Part shown: piece by piece, positions 35,093 to 45,015 of the stretch
Layout: each line of letters opens with the position of its first letter
Position numbering within the stretch: the stretch's first letter is position 1
Source of the DNA: Treponema denticola
GTDB lineage: Bacteria > Spirochaetota > Spirochaetia > Treponematales > Treponemataceae
Direction: 5' to 3'
Length of the DNA: 64,000 nucleotides
Assembly (NCBI RefSeq): GCF_024181645.1
Contig: NZ_CP058624.1
Location: 2,718,313 to 2,782,312, forward strand
Notes under the pieces: model-generated
What the model was told of the DNA's origin: nothing
The model's database searches: none
Seen by the model: only the letters and a program-made list of their open reading frames with translations
Position numbers and translations under genes: made by a program

Positions 35093-35098
35093 TATAAT
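35093..35098 (+). promoter_or_regulatory. Consensus -10 box six bases before a start codon
   Basis: TATAAT at 35093-35098, then six bases to the ATG at 35105. The transcript probably begins on or next to the start codon. The -35 is not clear. Confidence 0.5.
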
Positions 35099-35104
35099 GT
35101 ACTC

Positions 35105-35563
35105 ATGTTTGACATGGAACCTGTAATTATAAAGAAGATATTTAAAAATCAGCCTCACTATATTCTTACATGGTCGCCTCTTAAGAAGGCTGATAAGTAT
35201 CAGATTAATCGCGCTGTACCTGCTATGTCGGGTGTTTATGAACTTTATAAAATGGATAAAGAAAAACATCTCAATCTTTTATCGGTAACCCATGCGTGGT
35301 ACGGCGGTTTAAGAAGCAATATCCGGGAAGCTATAGACCCTGATACAAAAACAGATCCTGAAAGAAAAAAAATATTGGAAGATGACGATATAGAGCTTTA
35401 TTATAGGTATTCATGCTCCGATTCTTTTGGAGACCTATTGGATGTTGTTTGGTTTTTACATTCAACATATTTTCCTGATGATATTCGTGTAGAATCATCA
35501 AACCGATATGAAAATTTTTTCCTTACAGAAAGAGCACCCGATAAGGTTTACTGGCTGGAATAA
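35105..35563 (+). CDS. Conserved hypothetical protein, probably leaderless
   Basis: 152 residues, no signal or membrane segment. The segment SGVYELYKMDKE, then HAWYGGLRSNIREAID weakly recalls a GIY-YIG layout (strand with GVY, strand with YGG, then Arg), but the catalytic set is not complete enough to claim this. There is no SD; the -10 is directly upstream. It ends 8 bases before the GH3 gene, so it may head an operon of three genes. Function unknown. Confidence 0.7.
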   Translation: MFDMEPVIIKKIFKNQPHYILTWSPLKKADKYQINRAVPAMSGVYELYKMDKEKHLNLLSVTHAWYGGLRSNIREAIDPDTKTDPERKKILEDDDIELYYRYSCSDSFGDLLDVVWFLHSTYFPDDIRVESSNRYENFFLTERAPDKVYWLE

Positions 35564-35571
35564 ATAAACTT

Positions 35572-37245
35572 ATGAAAACCGAATTCTCAATTACAAAAAA
35601 GTGCATACTATTTTTTTTATGTATCTTTTTATTAATGATCAATTTGAACTCCGCTTCTCCTGTAAAACAATTACCCAACTTTTACGATAATGTACCGAAC
35701 GAAGAACTGGCAGCCGACATAGTTGAAAACATGACCGATGAGGAACTTTTAGCTCAAACCTTTATGTTCGGCTGGGCAGGCCAAGACCCCGGGGACTTGC
35801 TCATTTCATGGATTGAAGACTACGGACTGGGAAGTATCAAGGTTTTCGGCTGGAATACCGGTGACTCCCATAAACTTGCTAAGTCCATTTCCATTTTACA
35901 AAAAAAATCCCTCGAAGGCAGATTCGGTATTCCGCTTTTTGTTGCAACCGATCAAGAAGGAGGCTGGGTACGGCATGTAAAGGGGCTGACCTCGGAAACT
36001 CCCGGCAATCTTGCAATAGGAGCGTCAGGCATACCCCAAGATTCTTACTATTCCGGCTATTATATTTCAAGAGAAATAAGGGCGTTAGGCATAAACCTAA
36101 ATTTTGCTCCCACTGTAGACCTTCTAACGGATCATGACTCGTCAATAATCGGCCCGCGTTCTTTTGGAGATTCTCCTCATGCCGCAGGAATTTTAGGAGC
36201 CGCTTTTGTACGGGGAAGCAGGGACGCAGGCGTTCTTACAACAGCAAAGCATTTTCCGGGGCATGGAGACACCAGCATCGACAGTCACGGCCGTCTTCCT
36301 AAAATCGACATATCCGAGGAAACTTTCCGCAACAGGGAATTGATTCCTTTTAAATATCTGATAGATGCCGGCGTACCTGCAATTATGACAGGGCACTTAA
36401 ACTTTTCGTCAATTTTACCTAATGGAGAACCTGCAACATTTTCCAAATATCTTTTAACGGATATACTGCGCGGAGAATTGTGCTTTAAAGGCCTTATAAT
36501 TACCGATGACATGATGATGCACGGGGCAATGAATTTTGCAGGCGGTATTGCAAAGGCTGTTAAAATGGCCTTAGAAGCCGGAAACGATATAATCGAATCC
36601 TCCACAACGCCTCGGCACTACCAAGCTTTTTGGAAAGATAATATCAGGGCAATGAAGGAAGATCCTCAATTTAAAGAAAGGGTAAAGGATGCGGCCTTTA
36701 GAATTTTACTTGAAAAATTGAAGTATTTTAAAAGCGATAACCACGTTCCCATTCTGCCCGATATGGAAAAACTGGATGAAAGAATTCCCGATAAGGAAGG
36801 TCAAAAGTTCTTTTTAAGTTTGGCAGGCCGTTCAACTACAATAGTGCGTGCGGCCGATATCCCTTTTAAGCCTGAAGAAGATGAAGATATCCTCCTTGTA
36901 TCTGCCTATAAAGATTTTTTTAAATACGGTTTAAAGCGTTTCCCCAAGGCAAAAATAATTGAAGTAGATTCAGCCTATCACCATGCACGCCGATTTGATA
37001 CAATTATCTTCTGTCTTTCCGATAAATATTCTTTAAGCGTTTTGCAAAAAATAATGTACGCCTATCCCAAGAAAAAATACATAGTTATCTCGGTTTTATC
37101 GCCTGCATTTTTGGCAAAGGTTCCTAAAGCCGAAACGGCAATAGCCATTTACAGCTATTCGCCGGCATCATTTACTGCCGCCTTCGGAGCCCTTTGCGGC
37201 GACTTTACCCCTAACGGAAAACTTCCTATTTCAGGAATAGAGTAA
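35572..37245 (+). CDS. Glycoside hydrolase family 3, NagZ-like, exported
   Basis: 557 residues. An N-terminal signal peptide or anchor (about 9-28) precedes a GH3 barrel with the NagZ His/Asp motif KHFPGHGDT (about residue 226) plus DSHGRLP, and the nucleophile in LIITDDMMMHGAM (D312). NagZ-type enzymes release N-acetylglucosamine from peptidoglycan or other glycans. The C-terminal 180 residues form a second domain with GH3-C-like features. It overlaps the next gene by one base (TAATG). Confidence 0.9.
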   Translation: MKTEFSITKKCILFFLCIFLLMINLNSASPVKQLPNFYDNVPNEELAADIVENMTDEELLAQTFMFGWAGQDPGDLLISWIEDYGLGSIKVFGWNTGDSHKLAKSISILQKKSLEGRFGIPLFVATDQEGGWVRHVKGLTSETPGNLAIGASGIPQDSYYSGYYISREIRALGINLNFAPTVDLLTDHDSSIIGPRSFGDSPHAAGILGAAFVRGSRDAGVLTTAKHFPGHGDTSIDSHGRLPKIDISEETFRNRELIPFKYLIDAGVPAIMTGHLNFSSILPNGEPATFSKYLLTDILRGELCFKGLIITDDMMMHGAMNFAGGIAKAVKMALEAGNDIIESSTTPRHYQAFWKDNIRAMKEDPQFKERVKDAAFRILLEKLKYFKSDNHVPILPDMEKLDERIPDKEGQKFFLSLAGRSTTIVRAADIPFKPEEDEDILLVSAYKDFFKYGLKRFPKAKIIEVDSAYHHARRFDTIIFCLSDKYSLSVLQKIMYAYPKKKYIVISVLSPAFLAKVPKAETAIAIYSYSPASFTAAFGALCGDFTPNGKLPISGIE

Positions 37246-38141
37246 TGAAAAGCTCAGTTATTCATCTTACAAATAAAAATATAAATCTATTTATAGATAA
37301 TATTCTTCCTTACGAGTACCTATGCATAAACCTTGCCGAGTGTCTAAAAAAACAAAAAAGATTTTTTGATATGGGCCAAGAGCTTTTTACCTTTATAAAG
37401 GCTGATGCTTTTTTTTCATGCGATAAAGAATTTGTAGGTATTTTGTTTTTAGCAGCCCACGGTGTTTTACTGCATTGTTTTACCAAAGAAATTACTGACG
37501 ATATTGCAAAATATATAAAAAATAATTTTTTAAAGCACACAAATCCTCTTTCCGTAATGGGGGAAAAAAACATCTCCATTTATTTGGAACAATTAATAAA
37601 TGAAAGCCTATCGCTTGTTCCGGCTCGTTTTGAAAACTACAAACTGCTTACGCTAAAAACAAAACCTTCCGAACCAAACCTTTTTTGCGAAAGGGCATCC
37701 GATAATCTTAATGCCAAATTGGAATTTATAAAACCGCAGATTGAAGATGCGGAACTTCTCTGCCCGATGGAAATAGAATACAATGAATCGGAAGTCTTGG
37801 CTCCCGGTGTAAAAGCCTCTCACGAATCCTGCCTAAGGCTTCTAAAAAAAAGAATAAACAACCATGCCCTATATGCAGTAAAAAAGGAAGGTAAGTATAT
37901 TGCAAAGGCCGGAATAAACGCCTTAGGTTTTAACTGGAATCAAATAGGCGGAGTATTTACAATTCCTGAATATAGAAATAGTGGTGTGGGAGCGGCTAAT
38001 ATGATGATGCTGACAAATGACTGTTTTCAATATAAAAAAAAGTGTGCTCTTTTTGTAAAAATAAAAAATCCGGCAGCGAGGCAAATGTATAAAAAGATAG
38101 GATTTACAGAATCCTGTGATTTTAGAATTTCATATTTTTAG
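37245..38141 (+). CDS. GNAT-family acetyltransferase with an extra N-terminal domain
   Basis: 298 residues. The C-terminal half (from about 160) has the GNAT acetyl-CoA site IPEYRNSGVGAANMMML and the late FVKIKNPAARQMYKKIGF. The N-terminal half is of unknown family. It is coupled to the GH3 gene by TAATG. An amino-sugar or peptide substrate is possible from context but not shown. Confidence 0.8.
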   Translation: MKSSVIHLTNKNINLFIDNILPYEYLCINLAECLKKQKRFFDMGQELFTFIKADAFFSCDKEFVGILFLAAHGVLLHCFTKEITDDIAKYIKNNFLKHTNPLSVMGEKNISIYLEQLINESLSLVPARFENYKLLTLKTKPSEPNLFCERASDNLNAKLEFIKPQIEDAELLCPMEIEYNESEVLAPGVKASHESCLRLLKKRINNHALYAVKKEGKYIAKAGINALGFNWNQIGGVFTIPEYRNSGVGAANMMMLTNDCFQYKKKCALFVKIKNPAARQMYKKIGFTESCDFRISYF

Positions 38142-38172
38142 ATTTGTAATCTAATTTTTAAAAGAGTTTATT

Positions 38173-38742
38173 TTAAAAATTTGCTAAAAAGAACATTGCA
38201 AGCAAGGAAGCATATCTGGCCTTTTCTTCAGATATAATTTCAACCTTTGAAAGCCGAGTAACATAATACCAAAAAAATCCGAAGTCGGGATCAATGCGGA
38301 AGGCGTATTCCACAAAAGAATCGGTTTTTACCAAGTCTCCAAAAAGAAGGGAAACAACATCGTGCAAAATTGCAAAGCAATCTTCAAATGATTCCTTATA
38401 TGCGGCAGAATGTTCCGAGTTTATCAGTTTTTCACATAAAGAATTTATCCTGTACACGGTATCTTCTTTACATTCTTCATCATCTTTTTCAACCCAAGTT
38501 TTTTGTACAAGAAGCTGAATGTTTTTCCTAAAACTTTCTATCAAATGTTTTTCAGCATCTACATTGGTTTTATCCGTATAAATTTCAAAAGAGGCTCCTC
38601 GTCCGAAGGCCTTAGAAATTTTTAAAGACGATGAGGCCAGCTCATCATCTGCAGCATCTATAAACTTAGGAATTTCAACAACTGCTATATCTTTTACTTC
38701 GGGAGACACTAAAAATTCATCACTAAATATCGGATCAACCAT
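38173..38742 (-). CDS. Hypothetical protein
   Basis: 189 residues, acidic, mostly helical, no signal or membrane segment. No family recognised. Distinct stretches are SFRKNIQLLVQKTWVEKDDE and DFGFFWYYVTRL. It is convergent with the GNAT gene and separated from the CDP-alcohol gene by 56 bases. Probably a treponeme-specific protein. Confidence 0.6.
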   Translation of the reverse strand: MVDPIFSDEFLVSPEVKDIAVVEIPKFIDAADDELASSSLKISKAFGRGASFEIYTDKTNVDAEKHLIESFRKNIQLLVQKTWVEKDDEECKEDTVYRINSLCEKLINSEHSAAYKESFEDCFAILHDVVSLLFGDLVKTDSFVEYAFRIDPDFGFFWYYVTRLSKVEIISEEKARYASLLAMFFLANF

Positions 38743-38798
38743 GGCTATACCTTGCTATTTTATCAAGATTTTGTCAATACCTTAAAAGCATTTTTTAA

Positions 38799-39800
38799 TT
38801 ACTTTTTTAAAGGAATAGGATTTTTCCAATACCAACAATGTCTATACTTCTTAAAGAAAATAAGAAACCTTATGATTATTCTAACTAAAAGGTAAACAAT
38901 TTGAACAACTTGAATAATCATAGAATAGTCAAATACTACAAAATATAGAATACAGCTGACCGGTATCAAAAAGTCGGGCAAGGATTCTTTTACTTTTTCT
39001 GCAGTAGCCGATAAAACCGATTGAATAAACAGAACATTATAGAATGTAATAATTAATGTTTGTGTAAATATCGGAGCTTTCACCTTCCAAACTAAAACGG
39101 CACCTATGAGGGCAGAAAAGAAAAGATGTAAAACTAAACGGATACTTATTTTTTTTGTTTTAAAAATAGCTATAAGACCTGTAATCCAAGCAGCACCGAA
39201 ACCGGCAAACATAATTATGTATGGAATACTAAACGTAAAAAAAACATTTTTTAAACTACTCTCTCTCATAAAAGGAAAAGAAGCAAGGGCTGCCATAATT
39301 GCAATAGCCATAGTACCTTCACTTGTACTAAAAGCTGCAAACTCCATTACCCCGTCTTTAAAACGTCCCCAAAATGTTCCTATCTGCCCCAAATATAAAA
39401 ATTGATATACGCAAAAAAGCAAAACAGGATTTGTAACTCTAAAGCAAAACATTAAAATTCCTGTAAGAAGACCTGTAACAAAGCTGTCCAAAAAATGATC
39501 AAAGTATTCGCCGAGCGGGGAACCGGTTTTTGTACGTCTTGCCTGTACGCCGTCAGAATAATCTCCCACAATATAAGTCCAGCAAAAAATAGGAATCAGC
39601 CACAAAAATCTATAAGTGTCATGAATATAATTTAGATAAGCGACAATGAAGGAAAACACTACAAAACTATTGGAGAATATTGTAATTATATTTGCCGGAA
39701 TTGATTCAGGCAAAATTTTTACAAGCGGAAACACAAAACACTTGTAGATCAGAGGAGTAAGTACTGACTTATCCTCTGCACTGTACGAGTAATTTTCCAT
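38799..39800 (-). CDS. CDP-alcohol phosphotransferase resembling eukaryotic choline/ethanolamine phosphotransferase
   Basis: 333 residues, about eight or more membrane helices. The family signature D-G-x2-A-R-x8-G-x3-D-x3-D is complete: D83, G84, A87, R88, G97, D101, D105. The local text DGVQARRT with SPLGEYFDH is close to the eukaryotic CEPT1/Cpt1 form. T. denticola makes phosphatidylcholine from CDP-choline, so this gene is a good candidate for that step or for the ethanolamine equivalent. It starts 10 bases after the glyQS stop. Confidence 0.85.
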   Translation of the reverse strand: MENYSYSAEDKSVLTPLIYKCFVFPLVKILPESIPANIITIFSNSFVVFSFIVAYLNYIHDTYRFLWLIPIFCWTYIVGDYSDGVQARRTKTGSPLGEYFDHFLDSFVTGLLTGILMFCFRVTNPVLLFCVYQFLYLGQIGTFWGRFKDGVMEFAAFSTSEGTMAIAIMAALASFPFMRESSLKNVFFTFSIPYIIMFAGFGAAWITGLIAIFKTKKISIRLVLHLFFSALIGAVLVWKVKAPIFTQTLIITFYNVLFIQSVLSATAEKVKESLPDFLIPVSCILYFVVFDYSMIIQVVQIVYLLVRIIIRFLIFFKKYRHCWYWKNPIPLKK

Positions 39801-39810
39801 TTGCGTTTTT

Positions 39811-41166
39811 TTATTGTACCCTTTTATAGTTTTTAATTTCGGTTTTTATTCGTGAAATTAATTCCGTTCTGGGAATTCTAATCTGCTCCATAGAATCCCT
39901 AAAGCGCAAGGTAACCGTATTATCTTCTTTTGAATCATAATCTACGGTTACGCAAAAAGGTGTCCCAACCTCATCCTGACGGCGGTATCTTTTTCCGATA
40001 GCTCCGGACTGGTCATAATCTGTTTTAAATTCCTCTTTAAGTTCATTTCGAATTTCTTCGGCCAATTCTGCAAGTCCGTCTTTTTTCATCAAGGGAAGCA
40101 CGGCTACGGTTATAGGAGCAACATTAGGATGGAAGTGTAATACTGTTCTCCAATCATCATCATTTCCCTTATCGGCAACCTTTTCTTCATCATAGGCATC
40201 GCAAATAAACATAAGAACATTTCGCGTTAAGCCTGCTGAGGTTTCAATTATGTACGGAATATATTTTTCGTTTCCGTTATCTTGATCGATGTACTGCATA
40301 TCTTTGCCTGAATACTCGGTATGACGTGTAAGGTCATAGTTAGTGCGGTTATGCACACCTTCAAGTTCCTTAAAGCCCATAGGGAATTCGTATTCGATAT
40401 CATAAGCATCTTTTGCATAATGAGCAAGTTCGTCCTTACCGTGCTGATGCCACTGGAGCTTATTTGTTCTTACCCCATACTTCTCATAGAATGCCCAGCG
40501 CTGTTTTTTCCAATAGTCAAACCACTCGTCATCAGTTCCGGGTTTTACAAAAAACTGCATCTCCATCTGTTCAAATTCGCAGGTTCTAAAGATAAAGTTT
40601 TTTGTAACAATTTCGTTTCTAAAAGCCTTTCCGATTTGAGCAATACCGAATGGAATCTTCATCCTGTTTGATTGAATAATATTTTTATAGTTTACATAAA
40701 TACCTTGGGCAGTTTCGGGGCGAAGATAGATAACGCTTGAATTATCATCTGTGGGGCCGATGTGAGTCTTAAACATAAGATTGAATTTTCTGGTATCGGT
40801 AAGCTCACCTCCGCAATCGGGGCAAACTTTTTTTTCAAGGTTTTCAGGAGACAAATGGTCTGCCCTAAAGCGGGATTTACATTTTTTGCAGTCTACAAGA
40901 GGATCGGTAAAATTTTCAACATGACCTGAAGCCTCCCACGTGCGGGGATGCATCAAAATTGCGGCGTCAAGTCCTACTATATTATCATGAAGCTGGGTCA
41001 TTTCCTTCCACCAAGCGCGGGAAACATTATTTTTTAACTCTATCCCTAAGGGGCCGTAATCCCATGCACCGTTCTGTCCTCCGTAAATTTCGGATGATTG
41101 AAAAACGAAACCTCTTCTTTTACAAAGACTTACAATTTTTTCCATTGAAATTTTATGATCTTCCAT
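39811..41166 (-). CDS. glyQS: Glycyl-tRNA synthetase, dimeric type
   Basis: Charges tRNA-Gly. 451 residues, alpha2-type class II synthetase as in eukaryotes and Firmicutes, without the separate beta chain. Motif 1 region is [17 protein letters not shown] zinc ribbon holds CKKC and CPDC (about residues 97-120). Motif 2 is FRNEI with [16 protein letters not shown]. Motif 3 is [11 protein letters not shown]. The C-terminal anticodon domain is present. The ATG has a GGGAG SD. A two-gene operon with the phosphotransferase is likely. Confidence 0.95.
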   Translation of the reverse strand: MEDHKISMEKIVSLCKRRGFVFQSSEIYGGQNGAWDYGPLGIELKNNVSRAWWKEMTQLHDNIVGLDAAILMHPRTWEASGHVENFTDPLVDCKKCKSRFRADHLSPENLEKKVCPDCGGELTDTRKFNLMFKTHIGPTDDNSSVIYLRPETAQGIYVNYKNIIQSNRMKIPFGIAQIGKAFRNEIVTKNFIFRTCEFEQMEMQFFVKPGTDDEWFDYWKKQRWAFYEKYGVRTNKLQWHQHGKDELAHYAKDAYDIEYEFPMGFKELEGVHNRTNYDLTRHTEYSGKDMQYIDQDNGNEKYIPYIIETSAGLTRNVLMFICDAYDEEKVADKGNDDDWRTVLHFHPNVAPITVAVLPLMKKDGLAELAEEIRNELKEEFKTDYDQSGAIGKRYRRQDEVGTPFCVTVDYDSKEDNTVTLRFRDSMEQIRIPRTELISRIKTEIKNYKRVQ

Positions 41167-41297
41167 AATTTATCTCCCTTATTGCAATTATAAGTGTAAA
41201 TTATAGTCTTTTTTTTATCTTTGTACAAGTACCGATTAAAACAGTCTGTATTACGTATAAATTGTAAGAGATATTCTCCAAAAAAAGAATTTTATGG

Positions 41298-41326
41298 TTG
41301 CAAATATAGATTTTTTATGTCATAAT
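41298..41326 (+). promoter_or_regulatory. Promoter placing the fhs transcription start on its ATG
   Basis: TTGCAA at 41298-41303, a 17-base spacer, CATAAT at 41321-41326, then six bases to the ATG at 41333. This argues for the 41333 start, since an ATG at 41294 lies before the -35. Confidence 0.6.
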
Positions 41327-41332
41327 ATTTGT

Positions 41333-42997
41333 ATGAAAACTGATATAGAAATAGCTAGAGAAGCGAAGCTAAACAAAATCGCTGAAATTGCAGACGGTTT
41401 AGGGATTCATGACGACAATGTCATTCCCTATGGAAAGTATATAGCCAAGGTTCCCTATAGCGTTATAGATGATGCAAAGGTAAAAAAGAATAATTTAATC
41501 CTTGTTACTGCTATCACGCCTACAAAGGCCGGAATCGGAAAGACAACCGTTTCTATCGGGCTCGCCTTGGGCTTAAACAAAATCGGGAAAAAGGCTGTTG
41601 CAGCTTTGAGGGAACCTTCTTTAGGACCCTGTTTCGGTATGAAGGGAGGTGCTGCAGGAGGGGGCTATGCCCAAGTTTTGCCTATGGAAGACATTAACCT
41701 CCACTTTACGGGAGATTTCCATGCAATCACCTCGGCACATAACATGATAAGTGCCCTTTTTGACAACTATATTTTTAGAAATCAAGGAACTCCAAAGGCC
41801 ATTAAAACAATCCTTTGGAAGCGGGTTTTGGACGTAAATGACAGAAACTTACGCCAAATTGTTACCGGATTAGGAGACGGTAACGGCGTAGTAATGGAAT
41901 CGGGCTTTGATATTACTCCTGCTTCCGAAATTATGGCTATTTTCTGCCTTGCAAAAGATATTGAAGATTTACGCCGAAGAATCGAAAATATCATATTGGG
42001 TTATGATACCGAAAATAATGCCGTAAAGGTAAAAGATTTAGGTATTGCAGGTTCAATCGTAGTTCTCTTAAAGAACGCAATTAACCCGAACCTTGTGCAA
42101 ACAACGGAAAATACCCCGGCCTTTATTCACGGCGGACCCTTTGCAAACATTGCTCACGGCTGTAACTCGGTAATCGCTACAAAAACAGCCCTTACCTACG
42201 GAGAATATGTAATTACCGAAGCAGGATTCGCCGCAGACCTCGGTGCCGAAAAATTCTTCGATATCAAGTGCCGAAAAGCCGGTTTAAATCCAAAATTGAC
42301 GATAATTGCGGCCACTACCGGCGGGTTAAAAATGCACGGAGATGTTCCCGAAAAGGAAATATCCAAACCCAACGCCGATGCCCTCAAAAAAGGCTTGATC
42401 AACCTTGATAAGCACATTGAAAATATGAAAAAATTCGGACAGACTGTAGTTGTAGCTCTTAACAGATACGGATATGACATTGACTCCGAATTGGATCTGG
42501 TTAGAAAACACTGTGAAGCCCAAGGTGTAGGCTTTGCCGTAAACAATGCCTTTGTTGAAGGCGGAAAAGGTGCCGTTGAACTTGCCGAGCTCGTCGTAAA
42601 GACCATCGAAACCAATCCATCGAAGCCTTTAAAATTTGTTTACGAAGATAAGGACTCCATAAAGACAAAGATAGGAAAAATCTGTAAAGAAATCTATGGA
42701 GCTGCTGATGTTACATATTCGGGAGCTGCCGACAAGATGATCAAAAAGATTGAAGAAGCCGGAATGGCTGACTTCCCTGTTTGTGTCGCTAAAACACAGT
42801 ACTCGTTCTCATCTGATCCTAAGCTCTACGGAGTTCCTAAAGGCTTTGAAATGAATGTCAGGGATATAGTTTTAAACTCAGGTTCCGAAATGATTGTAGC
42901 CATTATGGGAGACATGATGAGAATGCCGGGTCTTCCTAAAGATCCGCAGGCCGTCAGAATTGACCTTGTAAACGGAAATATTGAAGGCTTGTCATAA
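41333..42997 (+). CDS. fhs: Formate--tetrahydrofolate ligase
   Basis: Joins formate and THF to 10-formyl-THF with ATP use; in reverse it gains ATP while releasing formate. 554 residues, normal length. The ATP loop is in [17 protein letters not shown] (residues about 65-81), followed by [31 protein letters not shown], and a C-terminal PGLPKDPQA. The start at 41333 matches the family N-terminus (MKTDIEIA) and has no SD; the mRNA is probably leaderless. With FolD and cyclodeaminase it completes the route from formimino-THF to formate. Confidence 0.96.
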   Translation: MKTDIEIAREAKLNKIAEIADGLGIHDDNVIPYGKYIAKVPYSVIDDAKVKKNNLILVTAITPTKAGIGKTTVSIGLALGLNKIGKKAVAALREPSLGPCFGMKGGAAGGGYAQVLPMEDINLHFTGDFHAITSAHNMISALFDNYIFRNQGTPKAIKTILWKRVLDVNDRNLRQIVTGLGDGNGVVMESGFDITPASEIMAIFCLAKDIEDLRRRIENIILGYDTENNAVKVKDLGIAGSIVVLLKNAINPNLVQTTENTPAFIHGGPFANIAHGCNSVIATKTALTYGEYVITEAGFAADLGAEKFFDIKCRKAGLNPKLTIIAATTGGLKMHGDVPEKEISKPNADALKKGLINLDKHIENMKKFGQTVVVALNRYGYDIDSELDLVRKHCEAQGVGFAVNNAFVEGGKGAVELAELVVKTIETNPSKPLKFVYEDKDSIKTKIGKICKEIYGAADVTYSGAADKMIKKIEEAGMADFPVCVAKTQYSFSSDPKLYGVPKGFEMNVRDIVLNSGSEMIVAIMGDMMRMPGLPKDPQAVRIDLVNGNIEGLS

Positions 42998-43023
42998 AAT
43001 TTGCTAAAAATATGCGGTAGTAT

Positions 43024-43052
43024 TTGATTTTTATAAAATAATATCGTATAAT
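43024..43052 (+). promoter_or_regulatory. Promoter of the LysM lipoprotein gene
   Basis: TTGATT at 43024-43029, a 17-base spacer, and TATAAT at 43047-43052. A leader of about 60 bases with AAGGAG before the ATG follows. Confidence 0.75.
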
Positions 43053-43121
43053 ATAGGGTAATCATTTATAAATTTACCGAAAGGCAAGTTTATAAATTAT
43101 AGATCATTTAAGGAGAAAAAA

Positions 43122-43628
43122 ATGAAAAACATTTTGAAAATTTTGGCAATTATGGCCCTTTTTTCTTTTGTACTTACGAGCTGTGGAACCCCCCCCACTC
43201 CTCCTCCCGAAGAAAAACCCGCTCCTGTTGTGGTAGAAGAGCCTACACCGGCGCCTGAACCGGAGCCTGTAGTGGAACCTACACCCGAGCCAAAACCGAT
43301 TGTTGAAGAGCCGAGAGATGTACCTGTAAAGGAATATGTAGTTGTAGAAGGCGACACTCTGTCTGAAATTGCATTGAAATTTTACGGAACAAGAGAGAAA
43401 GCCTACTACTTCCCCATAATTATGGCAATTAACCCCGGTAAGGTTAAACATCCGGACAAGCTCACTCCTAAGACTAAACTTTTAATCCCCGATTTTGAAC
43501 TTTTCATGAAACACTCACCTTCAAAAATGCTTGCAAGACCTGAGTTTGAAAAATGTATTAAAATTTATGAGGATGAAGGAAAATCCGGAGTAGTTGAGTC
43601 TTTAAGACGACGGCTTAAAGAGTTTTAA
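43122..43628 (+). CDS. LysM-domain lipoprotein
   Basis: 168 residues. The signal peptide ends VLTSC (Cys 21). A Pro/Glu-rich linker (about 24-66) of near-repeats such as PAPEPEPVVEP spans the periplasm. One LysM domain follows (EYVVVEGDTLSEIALKFYG to TKLLIPD) that should bind peptidoglycan, and then a helical tail. It is probably a cell-wall-anchored structural lipoprotein. Monocistronic with its own promoter and terminator. Confidence 0.88.
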   Translation: MKNILKILAIMALFSFVLTSCGTPPTPPPEEKPAPVVVEEPTPAPEPEPVVEPTPEPKPIVEEPRDVPVKEYVVVEGDTLSEIALKFYGTREKAYYFPIIMAINPGKVKHPDKLTPKTKLLIPDFELFMKHSPSKMLARPEFEKCIKIYEDEGKSGVVESLRRRLKEF

Positions 43629-43636
43629 TTTTTGAT

Positions 43637-43673
43637 AAAAACTTCCTTCCGAAATGGGAGGAAGTTTTTTTTA
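43637..43673 (+). terminator. Terminator of the LysM lipoprotein gene
   Basis: The stem AAAACTTCCT with its complement in AGGAAGTTTT is followed by a T run. It sits just after the stop and before the convergent rarA end. Confidence 0.8.
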
Positions 43674-43689
43674 TTTTCGTGCGAAGGCT

Positions 43690-45015
43690 TTAGCTTTGCC
43701 GCTTTTTTAAAATTTCAGGCTTTATCTTGCCCTCATAGCCCTGGTCGCTAGGCTCATAAAAGTGAGTGCCCTCAAGCCCATCGGGTAGATATTGCTGTTT
43801 GACCCAATGCCCTTCAAAAGCATGAGGATACAAATAGCCTTCACCATGGCCTAGAGCTTCTCCGTCACGATTTGAATCTTTTAAGTGATTAGGTACTTCT
43901 TTATTTTCCTTTTGAACACAATCTAGGGCTTTGAAAAAAGCTTCGGCGCTGTTTGATTTAGGGCAGGTTGCCAAATAGAGGGTGGCATGGGCTAGATGAT
44001 ACCTGCCTTCAGGCATACCGACCCTGTCAAAGGCTTCGGCCGCACCTGCAACCACGCTTACAGCCCCGGGGGATGCAAGCCCTATATCTTCGCAGGCAGA
44101 AATTAACATTCTCCGAAAGATAAAGCGCGGGTCTTCTCCTGCCGCTATCATTCTGGCAAGCCAGTACATGGCGGCATCAGGATCGCTTCCTCTAATAGAC
44201 TTTATAAATGCGCTTATAACATCATAATGATAGTCCCCGTCCCTATCATACAAGACAACCTTCTTCTGGATGCTTTCTTCGGCGGCCTTTAGACTAATCA
44301 TAATTTTAAAATTTTCTTCAGGAGGCCAGTGCTCCGCGCTCGTTTCAACGGCAAGCTCAAGGGCATTTAAAAGACTTCTCGCATCGCCTGATGCCGTATC
44401 GATAAGATGATCCAAAGCTCCATCTTCAAATTCTATTTTCCAACTACCGTAACCCCTTTCTTTATTTGCCAGAGCAAATTGTGCAACTTTTTTTAGCTCA
44501 TCATCGGTTAAAGGTTTTAATTCAAAAACGCGGCTGCGGCTTACAAGAGCCTTGTTTACCTCAAAATAAGGATTTTCCGTTGTGGCACCGATTAAAATTA
44601 TCGTCCCGTTTTCTACCCATGGCAGGAGAGCATCCTGTTGGGATTTATTCCAGCGGTGAACTTCGTCCACAAAAAGAATAGTTTTACGGTTATAGAGCTT
44701 TTTGTTTTCCTCAGCATTGGTTACGGCTTCCCTTATCTGCTGCACACCTGCTAAAACGGCATTTAAACTTAAAAAATTGCTTTTGGTGGTATTTGCGATA
44801 ACTCTGGCAAGGGTTGTTTTTCCTGTTCCGGGGGGGCCGAAAAAAATAAGAGAAGAAAGTCTATCAGCTTGGATTGCACGCCTTAAAAGACATCCCTTTC
44901 CGATTATGTGTTCTTGGCCTATATATTCGTCCAAGCTGATAGGCCTCATGCGGGAGGCAAGAGGTTCATTTTGTTTAGAACTTGAAGCCGCAGCTTCAAA
45001 AAGATCCTTACTCAC
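43690..45015 (-). CDS. rarA: Replication-associated recombination protein RarA (MgsA)
   Basis: AAA+ ATPase related to clamp loaders that acts at stalled forks. 441 residues. The N-terminal PLASRMRPISLDEYIGQEHI, Walker [12 protein letters not shown], Walker B ILFVDEVHRW, sensor 1 IGATTENPYFEVN and the C-terminal tetramer domain (GSDPDAAMYWLARM, KDSNRDGEALGHGEGY) are all present. It starts 8 bases inside the end of the lipoprotein gene upstream, so it is coupled to it. Confidence 0.95.
   Translation of the reverse strand: MSKDLFEAAASSSKQNEPLASRMRPISLDEYIGQEHIIGKGCLLRRAIQADRLSSLIFFGPPGTGKTTLARVIANTTKSNFLSLNAVLAGVQQIREAVTNAEENKKLYNRKTILFVDEVHRWNKSQQDALLPWVENGTIILIGATTENPYFEVNKALVSRSRVFELKPLTDDELKKVAQFALANKERGYGSWKIEFEDGALDHLIDTASGDARSLLNALELAVETSAEHWPPEENFKIMISLKAAEESIQKKVVLYDRDGDYHYDVISAFIKSIRGSDPDAAMYWLARMIAAGEDPRFIFRRMLISACEDIGLASPGAVSVVAGAAEAFDRVGMPEGRYHLAHATLYLATCPKSNSAEAFFKALDCVQKENKEVPNHLKDSNRDGEALGHGEGYLYPHAFEGHWVKQQYLPDGLEGTHFYEPSDQGYEGKIKPEILKKRQS

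Noticed and set aside
35105..35563. GIY-YIG nuclease identity for the hypothetical protein
   Set aside because: Only weak strand patterns (GVY, YGG) match; the full set of catalytic residues is not evident.
41294..41332. Upstream ATG extending fhs by 13 codons
   Set aside because: It lies before the -35 box of the promoter that fits the 41333 start, and the extra residues do not match the family.
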